Shown one piece after another: positions 11,259-23,400 of a DNA stretch of 64,000 nucleotides. The position numbers and the translations under genes are program-made. Under the pieces are notes generated by a model. The model did no database searches and was not told the origin of the DNA. It saw only the letters and a program-made list of their open reading frames with translations. Source of the DNA: Plazaster borealis (lineage: Eukaryota > Echinodermata > Asteroidea > Forcipulatida > Labidiasteridae); NCBI GenBank assembly GCA_021014325.1, contig CM037461.1:2195501-2259500 (forward strand). The letters run 5' to 3'. Numbering within the stretch: the first letter of the stretch is position 1; each line of letters begins with the position of its first letter.

Positions 11259-11987
11259 GGCCTCAGACTCGATACTCCCTAGTTCTCATCAGGAGCATAA
11301 CACAATACACACAACACAAGACAGATTCGTATTTAGGACGAATAAAGGACGTAGCGTGTTTTCAACGGCAATATCAGGTAATTATGTCAAAAGTTGATCA
11401 ATTATCATGGATAAAATATGAAAAATAGAAGATAATTTTGTTGTTGTTATTATTTAGTTGTTATAGAATTAGAATGGCTTCTTGGCCTTTAGGTTAGTTT
11501 GGTTTGCTCTCATTTCATACTCTAATTTAGACTAGTCTACAAAAAAATTCTTTGGTGATAAATGTTTTAGTCTGGTTCCGCGCGTACATTGCCCTTGTGA
11601 CTCCCTAGTCACGAGATGGGAATCAGACCATTTATGAAAATCAAATTTGAACTTAATTTCCCTTCTTTAAAACAATCCTCGGGAGCCGCAAATAAGAAAA
11701 AAAGATGGTTTTGAATGTCCATTGAAATACAGGAATCAAGTTATATTTTAGTAAAAGAAGAGTGTTGTTAATTTTGTTTGGGGATCGAATAAAAAACATG
11801 TGTAAAAGTGGGACTTGATCCTTGCACCACCGTGACCTTCTGCTCTGGACTGAAGCCCTCGGCCCAAGGTAATAAGGTTTATCGCGATTAGCAAAATACC
11901 AAGAGAGGGCGCTGTTTTGCCAAGCATGTCGGGTGTAGTAAAAGGGGGCAACCCGGGAAAGCGGTAGCCTGGGCGCACGACGACCGA

Positions 11988-12507
11988 CTGTGTTGTTTAT
12001 AAAATTGTTGCGACGTTCTATTCCATGAACACCATTCGTTTCTATGGTCCTCGCTTGTGGAATTCTATTGACGAGGCAATCAAAAGCCAACCGTCAGTGG
12101 ACCGTTTTAAAGCCTCCTTCGAAAGAGTCATTATCTCTCAGTATGTAACATAGCTTTCTTTCCATTGACTGCTTGGCCAGGTTTATCATCACTGTCTTGT
12201 TTTTTCATATATAGGCCTACATCATATTTTCTTAAGTTAAATAAGCGTTGTTGTTGTTTGTAAGTTGTTGTTTTTTTGTTCCTATTCGTACGTCCTCTGT
12301 TTGTCCGTTTGTCTTGTCTATGTCTGTCCACAGGCTGATAACTACAAGCCTCGGCTTATCAAATCGGCCTCCATACTGATCATTTTCTTTGACTGTCTAA
12401 ACATTAAACTTCTCTGTTCGCCATTACATTGTACATGTATATGCATTCTGTAATGCTGTGTTTTTGACAGTATGGAAATAAATGTGAATTGAATTGAATT
12501 GAAAAAT
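11988..12507 (+). mobile_element. 5'-truncated non-LTR retrotransposon (end of reverse transcriptase plus 3' UTR)
   Basis: From about 11997 to the TAG at 12151-12153, one frame reads VATFYSMNTIRFYGPRLWNS then IDEAIKSQPSVDRFKASFER. RLWNS...I...FK is the typical extreme C-terminus of CR1/L2/Rex-type LINE polymerases. A 3' UTR of about 335 bp follows, ending in (TTGAA)n at 12488-12507. The UTR segment 'ctacaagcctcggctta' recurs at 54571. Only about 50 codons remain. Confidence 0.7.
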
Positions 12508-12544
12508 TCGCGATAAACCATATCATGCCATGCTACACAATCAC

Positions 12545-12650
12545 TGGTCACCATACCATGTCCAGTGGTTAGACTGCAGGACGGCCAATCACAAGGTTGT
12601 GGGTTTGAATCCCACCAAGCTTACCACAACGACTAGACTAAGTATTGTCG
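12545..12650 (+). mobile_element. tRNA-like SINE head
   Basis: An A-box-like 'agtggttagactgcagg' and a B box 'gggtttgaatccc' are correctly spaced for a tRNA-derived promoter. It directly follows the LINE tail. Confidence 0.45.
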
Positions 12651-12877
12651 TCTAGTTACTGAATCACAATTTCTTGATATGTGCAATTCATAATCATAGA
12701 CGTTAAACCAATGTTTGTGTTAATGGCGAGTTCCCTTGACGGGAAGATCAAACCATGTAAACAAACAAACAAACAACAATCGGGATTGGAAGATTTTAAA
12801 ACCTGATAAAATTTTGGCTACTCGCTTCAAAGAGGGCGCTAAAAGCAGCACACTTGGGACGGCCAAACTATAACTGG

Positions 12878-13640
12878 GGCCAAGTTCGCGCAAGGACTAT
12901 CGTTAACTATAGTTCGACTACATCTACTACAACTAGCCTACAAAGCCTGTTCAGCGTCTAGACAAGGGTGTGGCTGCCGACGGTGGATGGCTAGTGTCTG
13001 TCTAGTCTACGATGGTTGAACTACTCTAGTCGACTATTTGGAACCAGCCTACTGGGCATGGTTGCATCGCTGGTTATCAATAGCTGTTTTCATAGCACAG
13101 TGCAGAGTGGACCAGTTATAAGAAACTTATATCGTACGTTGAGTCGCCGGTCGTGTTGACATGACATGACTAGAGTCGTTTGCATTATAACTTCCGTGTG
13201 AACGTCCTATGTACAGTATGTCACTTAACAACCACTAGTTAAATGCACTGTACACGTTTGGTAATAACTCAAAATATATATTAGCAAAAAAACCAACTTG
13301 GTAACGAGCAACAGAGAGCTGTTGATAGTATAAAACGTTGTGAGAAACGACTCCCTCTGAAGTAACATAGTTTTTGAGAAAGAGTTAATTTCTCACTAAA
13401 ATAATAAAAGACTTCTTGCAAGAAGGCTTTTATTCCTATCTGAAAGCACACAAATTTGTACAACAAGGGTGTTTTTTCTTTCATCATTTTCTTGCAACTT
13501 CGATGACCAATTGAGCCCAAATTTTCACAGGCTTGTTATTTTATGCATATGTTGGGATACACCAAGTGAGAACACTGGTCTTTAACAATTACCAAACGTG
13601 TTCAGTGCCTTTAACCATTGGTCCTTGCGCGAACTTGGCC
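12878..13640. mobile_element. MITE family E, copy 2, split by a family A MITE
   Basis: Family E ends lie at 12878 (GGCCAAGTTCGCGCAAGGAC) and 13640. The interior is interrupted at TTAA by a 368-bp family A element (13243-13610). Removing that element and one TTAA restores 'actagttaaccattggt', as in copy 1. Confidence 0.85.
13243..13610. mobile_element. MITE family A, copy 3 (nested)
   Basis: TTAA lies at 13239-13242 and 13611-13614. The host sequence on both sides is family E, which gives exact element limits. Confidence 0.88.
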
Positions 13641-14239
13641 TTGGATGCAGCACTAAGGTCCCAAATAACTTTTGGCCGATTCTAAAGTTGGGACAGAACA
13701 TCATTTTTGATTCACTGGGGGTTGTCACTAGTTGTCAGGCTTGTTCTCAGGTAGGATTCAAGCTTTTAATCTGCCACTTTGGCCAAGTTCGCGCAAGGAC
13801 TATCGTTGACCATAGTTCGACTCACTTAGCCCGAACTCTGTCTAGTCGACGATAGTTGGACCACTCTAGTCGACTATTTGGAACCAGCCTACTGGGCATG
13901 GTCGCATCGCTGGTTACCAATAGCCGTTTTCATAGCACAGTGCAGAGTGAACCAGTTATAATAAACTGATAACGTATGTTGAGTCGCCGGTCGTGTTGAA
14001 ATGACATGACTAGAGTCGTTCGCACTTCAACTTCTGTGCGCATGCCCTACGTACGTCACTAAACAACCACTAGTTAGCCATTAGTCCTTGCGCGAAATTG
14101 GCCTTGGATGCAGCCATAGTGTAACACTAGGGTCCCAAATAACTTTTGGCTGATTCTCAAGTCGGGACAGAACATCATTTTCAATTCACTGGGGGTTGTC
14201 AGGCTTGTTCTCAGGTAGGATTCAAGCTTTGAATCTGCC
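13641..14239 (+). repeat. Second unit of a tandem duplication upstream of SAP30BP (with MITE E copy 3)
   Basis: 13641-13780 ('ttggatgcagcactaaggtc' to 'ctgccac') is repeated at 14104-14239. Between them lies a third family E element (13781-14103). E2+flank and E3+flank are therefore tandem units. The second lacks the nested A element and ends about 140 bp before the SAP30BP ATG. Confidence 0.8.
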
Positions 14240-14377
14240 ACATTGTATTATCTAGCGAGATCAATCGGTGGCCTCGGTGTGGGTTTGAGGATCGTCTCAT
14301 TCTGAAACTGAACTATTCTCTACCTTTGTCCAGTTTGTGAAGTGCAGAATTCCAGGGGCAGGTTTTGAAGAACAAGT

Positions 14378-14492
14378 ATGAGTCAAGTTAGGGTTGATGC
14401 AATGCCTGCTATGGCGTCCCTGGTGGACTACGGAGGAGAAGACTCTGATGCTGACTCTGAGGATGAAACCAACAAAGACATGAAAGAGCGAG
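14378..14492 (+). CDS. SAP30BP: SAP30BP exon 1 (start codon)
   Basis: ATG lies at 14378-14380 with an in-frame stop just upstream. The exon encodes MSQVRVDAMPAMASL and the acidic stretch DYGGEDSDADSEDE, and ends CGAG|gtaagg in phase 1. Further in-frame ATGs lie at codons 9 and 12, so a slightly shorter start is possible. No TATA box is evident. The DNA just upstream belongs to a tandem duplication (see findings). Confidence 0.85.
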
Positions 14493-17400
14493 GTAAGGCC
14501 AAATAAAAATAAAACATGTTAAGCGTCCCCGCTTGCTTCCTTCCTTTTTAGAGGCCGCCTGCTTTTTGTTTAGGCATCGTTAATGATAAGATAAGATCTT
14601 TTCTATTATTGTTTTTTTGGCCTAAGTGTGTTAGGTTAAAGGGACACTTTGCCTTGGATCGGACGAGTTGGTCAACAAAAAAGCGTTTGTAACCGTTTGT
14701 TATAAAATATGGTTAGAAAGACGTTGTAAAAGTAGAATACAATGATCCACACAAATATGCCTCGAAATTGCGTGGTTTGAACTAACTCGGTCGGCCATTT
14801 TGTGGAGTCAACATTTTGACTCCACAAAATGGCCGACCGTGTTTGTTCATGATGTAAAAGGAAAACCAGGCAATTTTGAGGCATATTTGTGTAGATCATT
14901 GTATTCTACTTTTAAGACATCTTTCTAACCATATGCATTTTATAACAAACGGTTACAAATGCTTTTGATAGACCAACTCGCCCGATCCAAGGCAACGTGT
15001 CCCTTTAATATTAGAGACGTTTGACAAGCGTACGGATACAGATACGGTAACCATATCTGTTCACGTTTGATGCGTGTTAGATATTCTTTCGCAATCATAG
15101 AGCTATGTGTCAGGCCTACATGTACATTGTAGGTCAAAGTATAGGCACATGTTGGGAGCAAAACAAATCCAAAAACATTTTGTATATTATATGTTCTAAT
15201 CTTGTTACATTGAAAATTTGATTGAAAAGTATTTTTGTTTAACTGTTTGTTTTCGGACCCTCACGTTAAAGGCGTGTTAAGAAAGTTTCCAGCAAGCACG
15301 GCAAAATAGAGACAATGATGTGTTTTATCCTTACCACAATCCTGTATAATATAATTACGTCTAAGTAGTTTCTGACACTTTGCAAAAGGTTTTAATGGGT
15401 TTTTGTCTTTGGATGTGTGTTGCCTTGTACAACTACCTCCACGGTTCTTGGAACTTAAGCCCTTTTCACACGATCCCCCCAAAAAACTTCCTTGCGACAT
15501 ATTTTACGAGCGCGGATTGTTTACGTCTCATCTCACGCTTCAGAGTTTTCGCAAGCTTTCACTTGACACTAGGTAATGAATTGACCAACATTCCATGCGA
15601 CAAGAGTACAAATAGAGCTGGTTACCACTGAACTATCGAGTTTACATTCTTAATCATCACTAGTACCAGTGAAATGATGACGTATCGTGTACATGTTTGA
15701 ACACAACGCATTCGGGTCCAGATTGTTAGCGTGACGCACATTTTAAAAACGGTAGCACAAACATTCACGTGGTAAGACCGCTTTCGCAAGGAACGCCGAC
15801 AATAAACAGCGGATAGTTTCACTCGAGTTGCAAAAGGTTCCTTGCGAAAAATTCCGCTAGTGTAAATTTTTGTTGTAGGTCGGTACCTACAGTACTACAA
15901 AATTTCACAATGTTTGAGAAAATTTCATAAGGAATGTAGATCATGTACAAAATTGCTGTCTTTTCACACAAGCTCATTTTGTAATATTTCACAAACATTG
16001 AGAAAATTTCGCCGGGAATGTTTGTTTTTTTCCGTTGTGTGAAGAGGGCTTTACACGATGATTAATTTTCCGTTTGTCTTGAAAGGTCTGGTGTCGTATG
16101 GCGCTGACGAAGGTGGACAACCGAAAGTACCAGCAGAGCCTGGTGACAGCGGCGAGGTACTAGATGTTGATAGAATCAGTGATGATGAAATGCCACATAT
16201 TAAGGGTCTGGCTAAGGTAGGTATTTTTTTTGTTAATAATAATAATAATGCAGTTCTTATATAGCGCTTTATACTCCCGATGGGTGTCTCAAAGCACTCA
16301 GTATTTTTCCTACAAGGTAAGTGGAGTTACGTGTTGAAGTATGAGACCTATTCCTTTGCATAGCACAATGTAATGGTTTACAAGGTGCTGTGGCGCAATA
16401 TGCAGCCAATCAAACCAGGAACACCGGGGCGAACCCCTTCTCTTGACGATAAGTGCACTGGGTTCTTTTACGTGCATTACACAACACACGGGACCTACGG
16501 CTTAATGTCCCATCCGAAGGATGAAGCATGTGGTTAAGTGTCTTGCTTAAGGACACATGTGTCACGACTGGGATTCGAACCCACACTCTGCTGATCAGAA
16601 ACACCAGAGCTTGAGTTCGGTGTTCTTATCCGCTCTGCCACGACACGCCCCGGTTTGTCTTCGTGTACAAAACCTTGCGCTGCCAGCGTCCCAATAATAG
16701 ACTGTGCAAGTCTCGCGCGTATCGAAACGAGAAAACACGTCAAACGAAGAACATTTCTTTCTCTGAAATCAAATCTTTGTTTTAAATTATATTTAATGAT
16801 ATAATCTGAACAAGAAAAATACTCATAACATGTTTTAAAAAATCAGTTTTAGTTTTTATAATAAATACACAAATAATGTGTTAATTGTTTGATCTTAAAT
16901 TTTCAGAAACCACTTACGTGGATTCACAAAGGTCACACAGGCGTAAAATTAACGTTTGACACAGTTTATAGAGGACGCTGATGCCTCAACAACAATAGAC
17001 TGCTATGAAAAGGCTTCGCGTTGCAATTAGCATCTGGTGATTATCATCGCGCATCCAAAACAAGCGTTTACATAAGTTTTGCGATCAGAATTGGGCAGAG
17101 AATTCTTATTTTTTTGCAGCAACCGGAAGCTGAGGTCAAGTTTAATTCTCGGGTTTTCTTTGTTATACTGTTGAATTAATTTTACTTTCATATTTTTGTA
17201 TCACTAAGTATTACATTCCCAACAACATATACATTTTTCATGGGCATAAACCACGTTTAACTAAAATAATTGACAAAAACAAAATCTTGCCCACGTAAAT
17301 CTCCATATGGTTGGGACCACAATGGTCCCGGAAGTTCAAATATGCGCGAGACTTGCACAGTCAATGGTGGCGCGGTCAGCAGCACTTGCGCGTACGGGCT

Positions 17401-20400
17401 GAAAATGATCGGTGTATAGTGTTTGCCTTATCTTTTCATGTGTGTGTGTGTGTGGGTAGGTATCCACATTCAAACCGTGGACCTATAACAAAAGGGATAA
17501 TAGGTCAACGGTTGCTATCACAAAGGAAATCATTGTGCTCCACGGTTGCTAACACAAAGAGTTGAACAAAGGATGGTCCACGATTGCCGGTGTTTACACA
17601 CGTGTGTGTGTGGGTATGTCTATCCATTCAAACCGAGGACTTTAACAAGAGGGATCCGGGTGTTTGACAGAGTGAGGATGTCCTCGCTTCGTTTTCGTGT
17701 ACAAACCCAACGGGGACGTCGCTAAAAAAAACTATGTCCAAACAATGGGAGAACAAAGAGAAGTCCTCGGTAAGCGGGATTTACAAACGTGTGTGTGGGT
17801 GTGTGTTTGCAAGGTCATTATGGCCAGAACAAAAGTCCGTGCAATAACTTGAGAAGGACTTGTCATGTTACATGTATTTCAAAACTTGGTTTGTTGATTG
17901 GTCTTGGATTTCCCCAGAAGCCTATTGTTTTTGGACCCTCGGGGTCAAGTGTCAAGGTCATTATGGCTAAAACAAATTAAACATTGTCCAAGCGATAACT
18001 CAAGAAGAATGAGATTAATCTCAGCGTGGCATTTGTGTTTGTCAACACGCCATTCTTGTTTTGTTCCGACATCGAACAGCGATAGAATCTTGAGGAAATC
18101 TCACACGGTCGCAGGTCAACAAATACTTTAACATTAGTGGGGCAGATACAGGTGTTCATGGAGAATAGTGATTTTTACAGTTAAATGAGACTACTGCTGT
18201 TTCATGTTTCATATTTTCAAATAGTTTGCCGATGATTCCATATTCGATGCGTCCGTCAACTCCGAGTCAGCGGTAGCGTTATCAGAGAGCATCAGACGAT
18301 CCTGCAGTACAGATGAAGGGGATGTAAGATTACCCCCAGAGCCTTCCGGGAGATGCTCTAAACATCTGCAGGTAAGCAAGCCGATACGCAAAAACTTTTT
18401 TTAAATTTTTTTTAACAAAAAACATTTAGAGAAAACCATATAGAATGCTCCAGATTGCACAGTAGGGCTTTTAAAACTAAGGTAAAAACTAAGTAGACAA
18501 CATTCTGAGGACCTTGTTTCAATTCAGCGCGCTTCGGCCAAACATCCCAAAATTTTGGTATTAGCTACAAACTGTAGTTAAAGGTAGGATTATACTTTAG
18601 TAATGACCCCAAAATTTTGTTTCGTAATTTCAAATAACGACCTTTGGTATAAAGATGGTAATGGTAGTAAGCATCCTGTGAAATGATTTCGTCTGAAATG
18701 CCTCTGCTGATTAAAAATGAATAAAAACATTTGTATCTAAGAAACGATTCATACATGAATGGTTTCTCAGATTTCTGAGGATTGGTGTCGGTTCGCGAAT
18801 GCTGCGGCCAGAGATGCAGGTTGTATCCGCTGTAACCTCACTAAACATGGATGGATCTGACGTTCTTGTGAAAACAGTTTTTTTCAGTTTTCTCAACAAG
18901 TAGACACTGAAACTTTCACATGTGACTTTTATTGTATCTTTCTTAATAATTTTGCCAATAAATCAGCATTACGTTGATAAAATCCCAATCTATGACCCTA
19001 CCTTTTTAAAATAATTGTTTTTGTCCTCTTCCCAGGATAAGATCAGCAGCTACTACAAGAAAGGATTCAATCTCAACCACGTACAGACCAGAAAAGACTT
19101 CAGAAATCCAAGGTACAGTAAAGACAGGGCTGTGAAATCTCTGAGTCAGGAGGTCGAGTTATTCGTTGTGTCAGTTCAAAAATATTGCATCTACTAAAAA
19201 AGCACTTAGGTTACAGGCGAGTTTGAAATTGTCAAAACATCGCATCTCATTTAAAGGTAATGTGCACTTTTGGTAACAGCTCAAAATCAGTGTCCACATT
19301 TTATGTGATTCAACATATGCATGAACAAACAAACCTGTGAAAGTTTGAGCTCAATTGGTCATCGAGATCACGAGAAAATAGTGAAAAGAGACCTTATGTG
19401 TTTTCTGGTTTTTTTTCAAAATATCGCGCGCGATAAAAACTATTGTTTTACTCATTTCTCAGAAACGATAGCATTTTAGGCATATTAAGGAACCCTTTCA
19501 ACCATTACTTACTTTAAATCATGTAAGTTATGTGTGAATCTGGGAACATTGTGTTTTTCGATCTTACCAATAGTGTACAGGGCCTTTAAAGGGTGTGTGC
19601 AACATTGGTAAGAGTAAAAAAATAAATGTTCACAGTTTTGCACACAACTTACATAGTACAAAGATGGTCACGGTGGGAAACTCCCTTTGAAATATTTTTA
19701 CTTGAAATGCTATAGTTTTTAGGAAATTAGTAAAACAATTAGTCTATATCACTGGTTAAAATCTGATGTTTGAAAAAAGTGAAAACATATAATGGGGTTT
19801 TTCACTGTTTTCTCATGACTCCAAAGACTGATTTAGCTTAAACTTTCACAGGTTTGTTATTTCATATGTTGGGGTCACATCAAGTGTGGATACTGGTCTT
19901 TGACAATTGACAATGTTGTACATTTGTTTTAAAGGGTGTGCATAACATTGGTAAGAGTAAAATATAAATGTTTGCAGATTTACACACAACTTACATGGTG
20001 TAAAGATGGTCATGGTGGAAAACTCCCTTTAAAATATTTGTACGTGAAATGCAATAGTTTTTGAGAAATTAGTAAAATAATTAGTTTTGATCTTGCTTGT
20101 CTCAATGTTTGAAAACAGTGAAAGCATTTAAGGTTTTTCCCACTTCTTCTTGTGACTCAAATGACCGATTGAGCTTAAACTTTCACAGTTTCGTTATTTT
20201 ATGTATATGTTGGATCACATCAAGTGTGGATACTGGTCTTTGACAATTACCAAACGTGTCCAGTACCTTTAATGTGTTTTTGTTTCCTCTCTTTTTGTTT
20301 CGTTGTTTAGTATTTACGACAAACTCATATCCTACCTGCGAATAGATGAACTCGGAAGCAACTATCCGAGTGTCGTGTATGATTCACATGGCTGGGATGA

Positions 20401-23400
20401 GAACTCCTACTATGAGGCACTCGGTAAGTCCACAAATCTAACCTTAACCCTCCTACTCTTGGTACCATCGAGTTGACTAACTAATTGAAACCATTCACAG
20501 GAACGGTTTGTGTATGGTGGCAGAACTGTGCACAGAACTATCTGTACATGTGTGTACTGTGTAGAATCATTTACCATATTGCAGGCTGGCATAGTTTAGC
20601 TATCATTCAAAACCAGAGTGGGTGACATTGAATGGTCAGACAGTAGGAGGGTTGACTCTGTACTGTGTACTATGTAGAAGCATTTACCATTGTGATATAA
20701 TATTGCAGGTTGGCATAGTTTCGCTATCATTCAAAACCAGAGTGGGTTATATTGAAATATTGAATGGTAAGACAGTAGGAGGGTTGACTGTGTACTGTGT
20801 GCTGTGTAGAAGCATTTACCATTGTGATATCATATTGCAGGTTGGCATAGTTTAGCTATCATTCAAAACCAGAGTGGGTGATATTGAAATATTGAATGGT
20901 AAGATAGTAGGAGGGTTGACTGTGTACTATGTGCTGTGTAGAAGCATTTACCATTGTGATATCACATTGCAGGCTGGCATAGTTTAGCTATCGTTCAAAA
21001 CCACAGTGGATGATACTGAATTGTCAGACAGTAGGAGAGTTGACTGTGTACAGCGTAGAAGCATTTACCATTGTGATATTACATTGCAGGCTGGTATAGT
21101 TTAGCTATCATTCAAAACCACAGCACTTGGATGATATTGAATGGTCAGACAGTTGGAGGGTTGATTAACTGTGTAGAAGCATTTACCATTGTGATATCAT
21201 ATTGCGGGCTGGCATAGTTTAGCTATCATTCAAAACCACAGCACTTACATGATATTGAATGGTCAGACAGTAGGAGGGTTGACTGTACTGTGTGGATGCA
21301 TTCACCACATGATAGCAATTAGCATATTGCACAGTTGCAGGCTGGAAAACATACATGTAGTTTTCTATCATTCAAAACCGGACGTGGCTAATATTTGCAT
21401 TTTTTGCATTTTTTGCATTTATTTTTTTTCAAGTTAAAAATATCAGAAAAAACAGTTTGGTTTACAATTAGCAGTGTACCAAAGTACCTTGTCACTTAAA
21501 GGCATCGTACACGTTTGGTAATTGTCAAAGACCAGTGTTCTCACTTGGTGTATCCCGACATATATATGCATAAAATAACAAGCCTGTGAAAATTTGGTCT
21601 CAATCGGTTATCGAAGTTGCAAGAAAATGATGAAAGAAAATACACCTTTGTTCTACAAATTTGTGTGCTTTCAGATTAGGAATAAAAACTTCTTGCAAGA
21701 AGTTTTTATTATTTTAGTGAGAAATTACCTCTTTCTCAAAAACTACGTTAATTCAGAGGGAGTCGTTTCTCACAATGTTTTATACTATCAACAGCTCTCT
21801 GTTGCTCGTTACCAAGTCAGTTTTTATGCTAATATATATTTTGAGTAATTACCAAACGTGTACGATGCCTTTAAAACTTGTCAATTCAGGGCATGGTCTT
21901 GAATACTGTGACCTTTTTTGGTTGAGTGGAAGTAGTTGTAATCTTGCAGCTTTTGACAGCCGGTATGGGCATTATGATACAAGCTGCTTGCAGCAAAACA
22001 CACCTTGCCGCACTCTCACACAATGGTCAGCCCACGCAATGACTCTGGGCCCTCCAATCACAGTTCTCCTTTCTTCAGAAGAACCAATCAGAGCAGTGAC
22101 TGACTCTAAACTGAAACCTCTGAATCCTTATAAAGAGACCAGCATCTCAAACACTCTTCAGTCTCCTGACGATGACTAGAGCAGGCTGGTCGAAACGTTG
22201 AGACCAATTAAGAACTCACTCCAGCGCAGTGAAGTTATCAAGAAAACCCCCAATCCGCTAAGCGAAATTAGTAGTCAAAACCAATTTCCTATCTCCCCAG
22301 GTAGTACTTAATAAGCAGGATAGTTCTTTTCAGAACTAAGTAGTCTCCCGAATTCCAAAATCTACTCCGCAGCTGTAGAATAAATAGCAAGACATATAAA
22401 AGTCTCTTTCAACCAAGTTTTAATTTTTTTTCATAGCTAAGGCACAAAGAGAAATCATTGGAATACCTAGTAAGTCTGCTCTTTCACATTTCTGTTCCAC
22501 CTTTTCCAAAACCCAACGCCCCCCCCCCTTGCTATAAAGAACTGTACTTGACGCCTCAAACGTTGTTTTAAAGCTTGCCTTTCAATACTTGATTGTCATT
22601 CGACACAGGGAGAAGCTTTGTAACTGACAAAACTTTAAAAAGCTTGTTGAACATTTTGAGTGTCGTTCTGGTCCTTTTATGTTTCCTTGCATATCCTTAA
22701 AGAAAAACCTCTCTATGATGCATTTATCAAGGCCACTCAGTTTGACTGCCTGATTAAATATAGTATTAACAAATTTGCGGTTTTGAGTGATCTGGAAGGT
22801 TTGGAGGTCATTGTGTCTGAACTTTAAGATGTGTAGAGGAGTTGATTATAGTGAGCCATGTAGAGACCCCCTGCCTTTTTTCCAGTAAATAGCAATCTAT
22901 GTCTCTGCGGTTTGAAAACAAATGTAACCCCAGACACTGTGAACTTCTCCCATGGTTTAAGGTGAATTAACGGCGGGTAAAAAACCTTGTCCCGGACAGT
23001 ACTTGTCCACTGGTTGTCCTGGACTGGTTTTGACAAGGTCCCTTATTTTGGTTGAGAAGCCAAGGACTTTCAGAAAAGCGAACTTAATCACTGTACTAGC
23101 CAAGAACCCGATGGTGAGAAGACAAGTTTCAGTTTTAGATGTAGGAGGAAAACCGAGGAGATTTATTCCAGGGAAAACCCATGCAGTCAGGTAGGGACTG
23201 AAAACCCAATCCACGTAGTGCCCCCGGCGGGATTTGAACCGGGTTTCTAGAGGTGGAAGGTGAGGAAAGATACCACTATGCTAACCCAACCACCCAGATT
23301 GTAAACATCGGCGAACAGATCAAAACACTACCCCGAACTTCAGTCCTTTTTATACTAACTCCATAACTGGGCCCAATTTCATAGAGCTGCTTAAGCAGAA

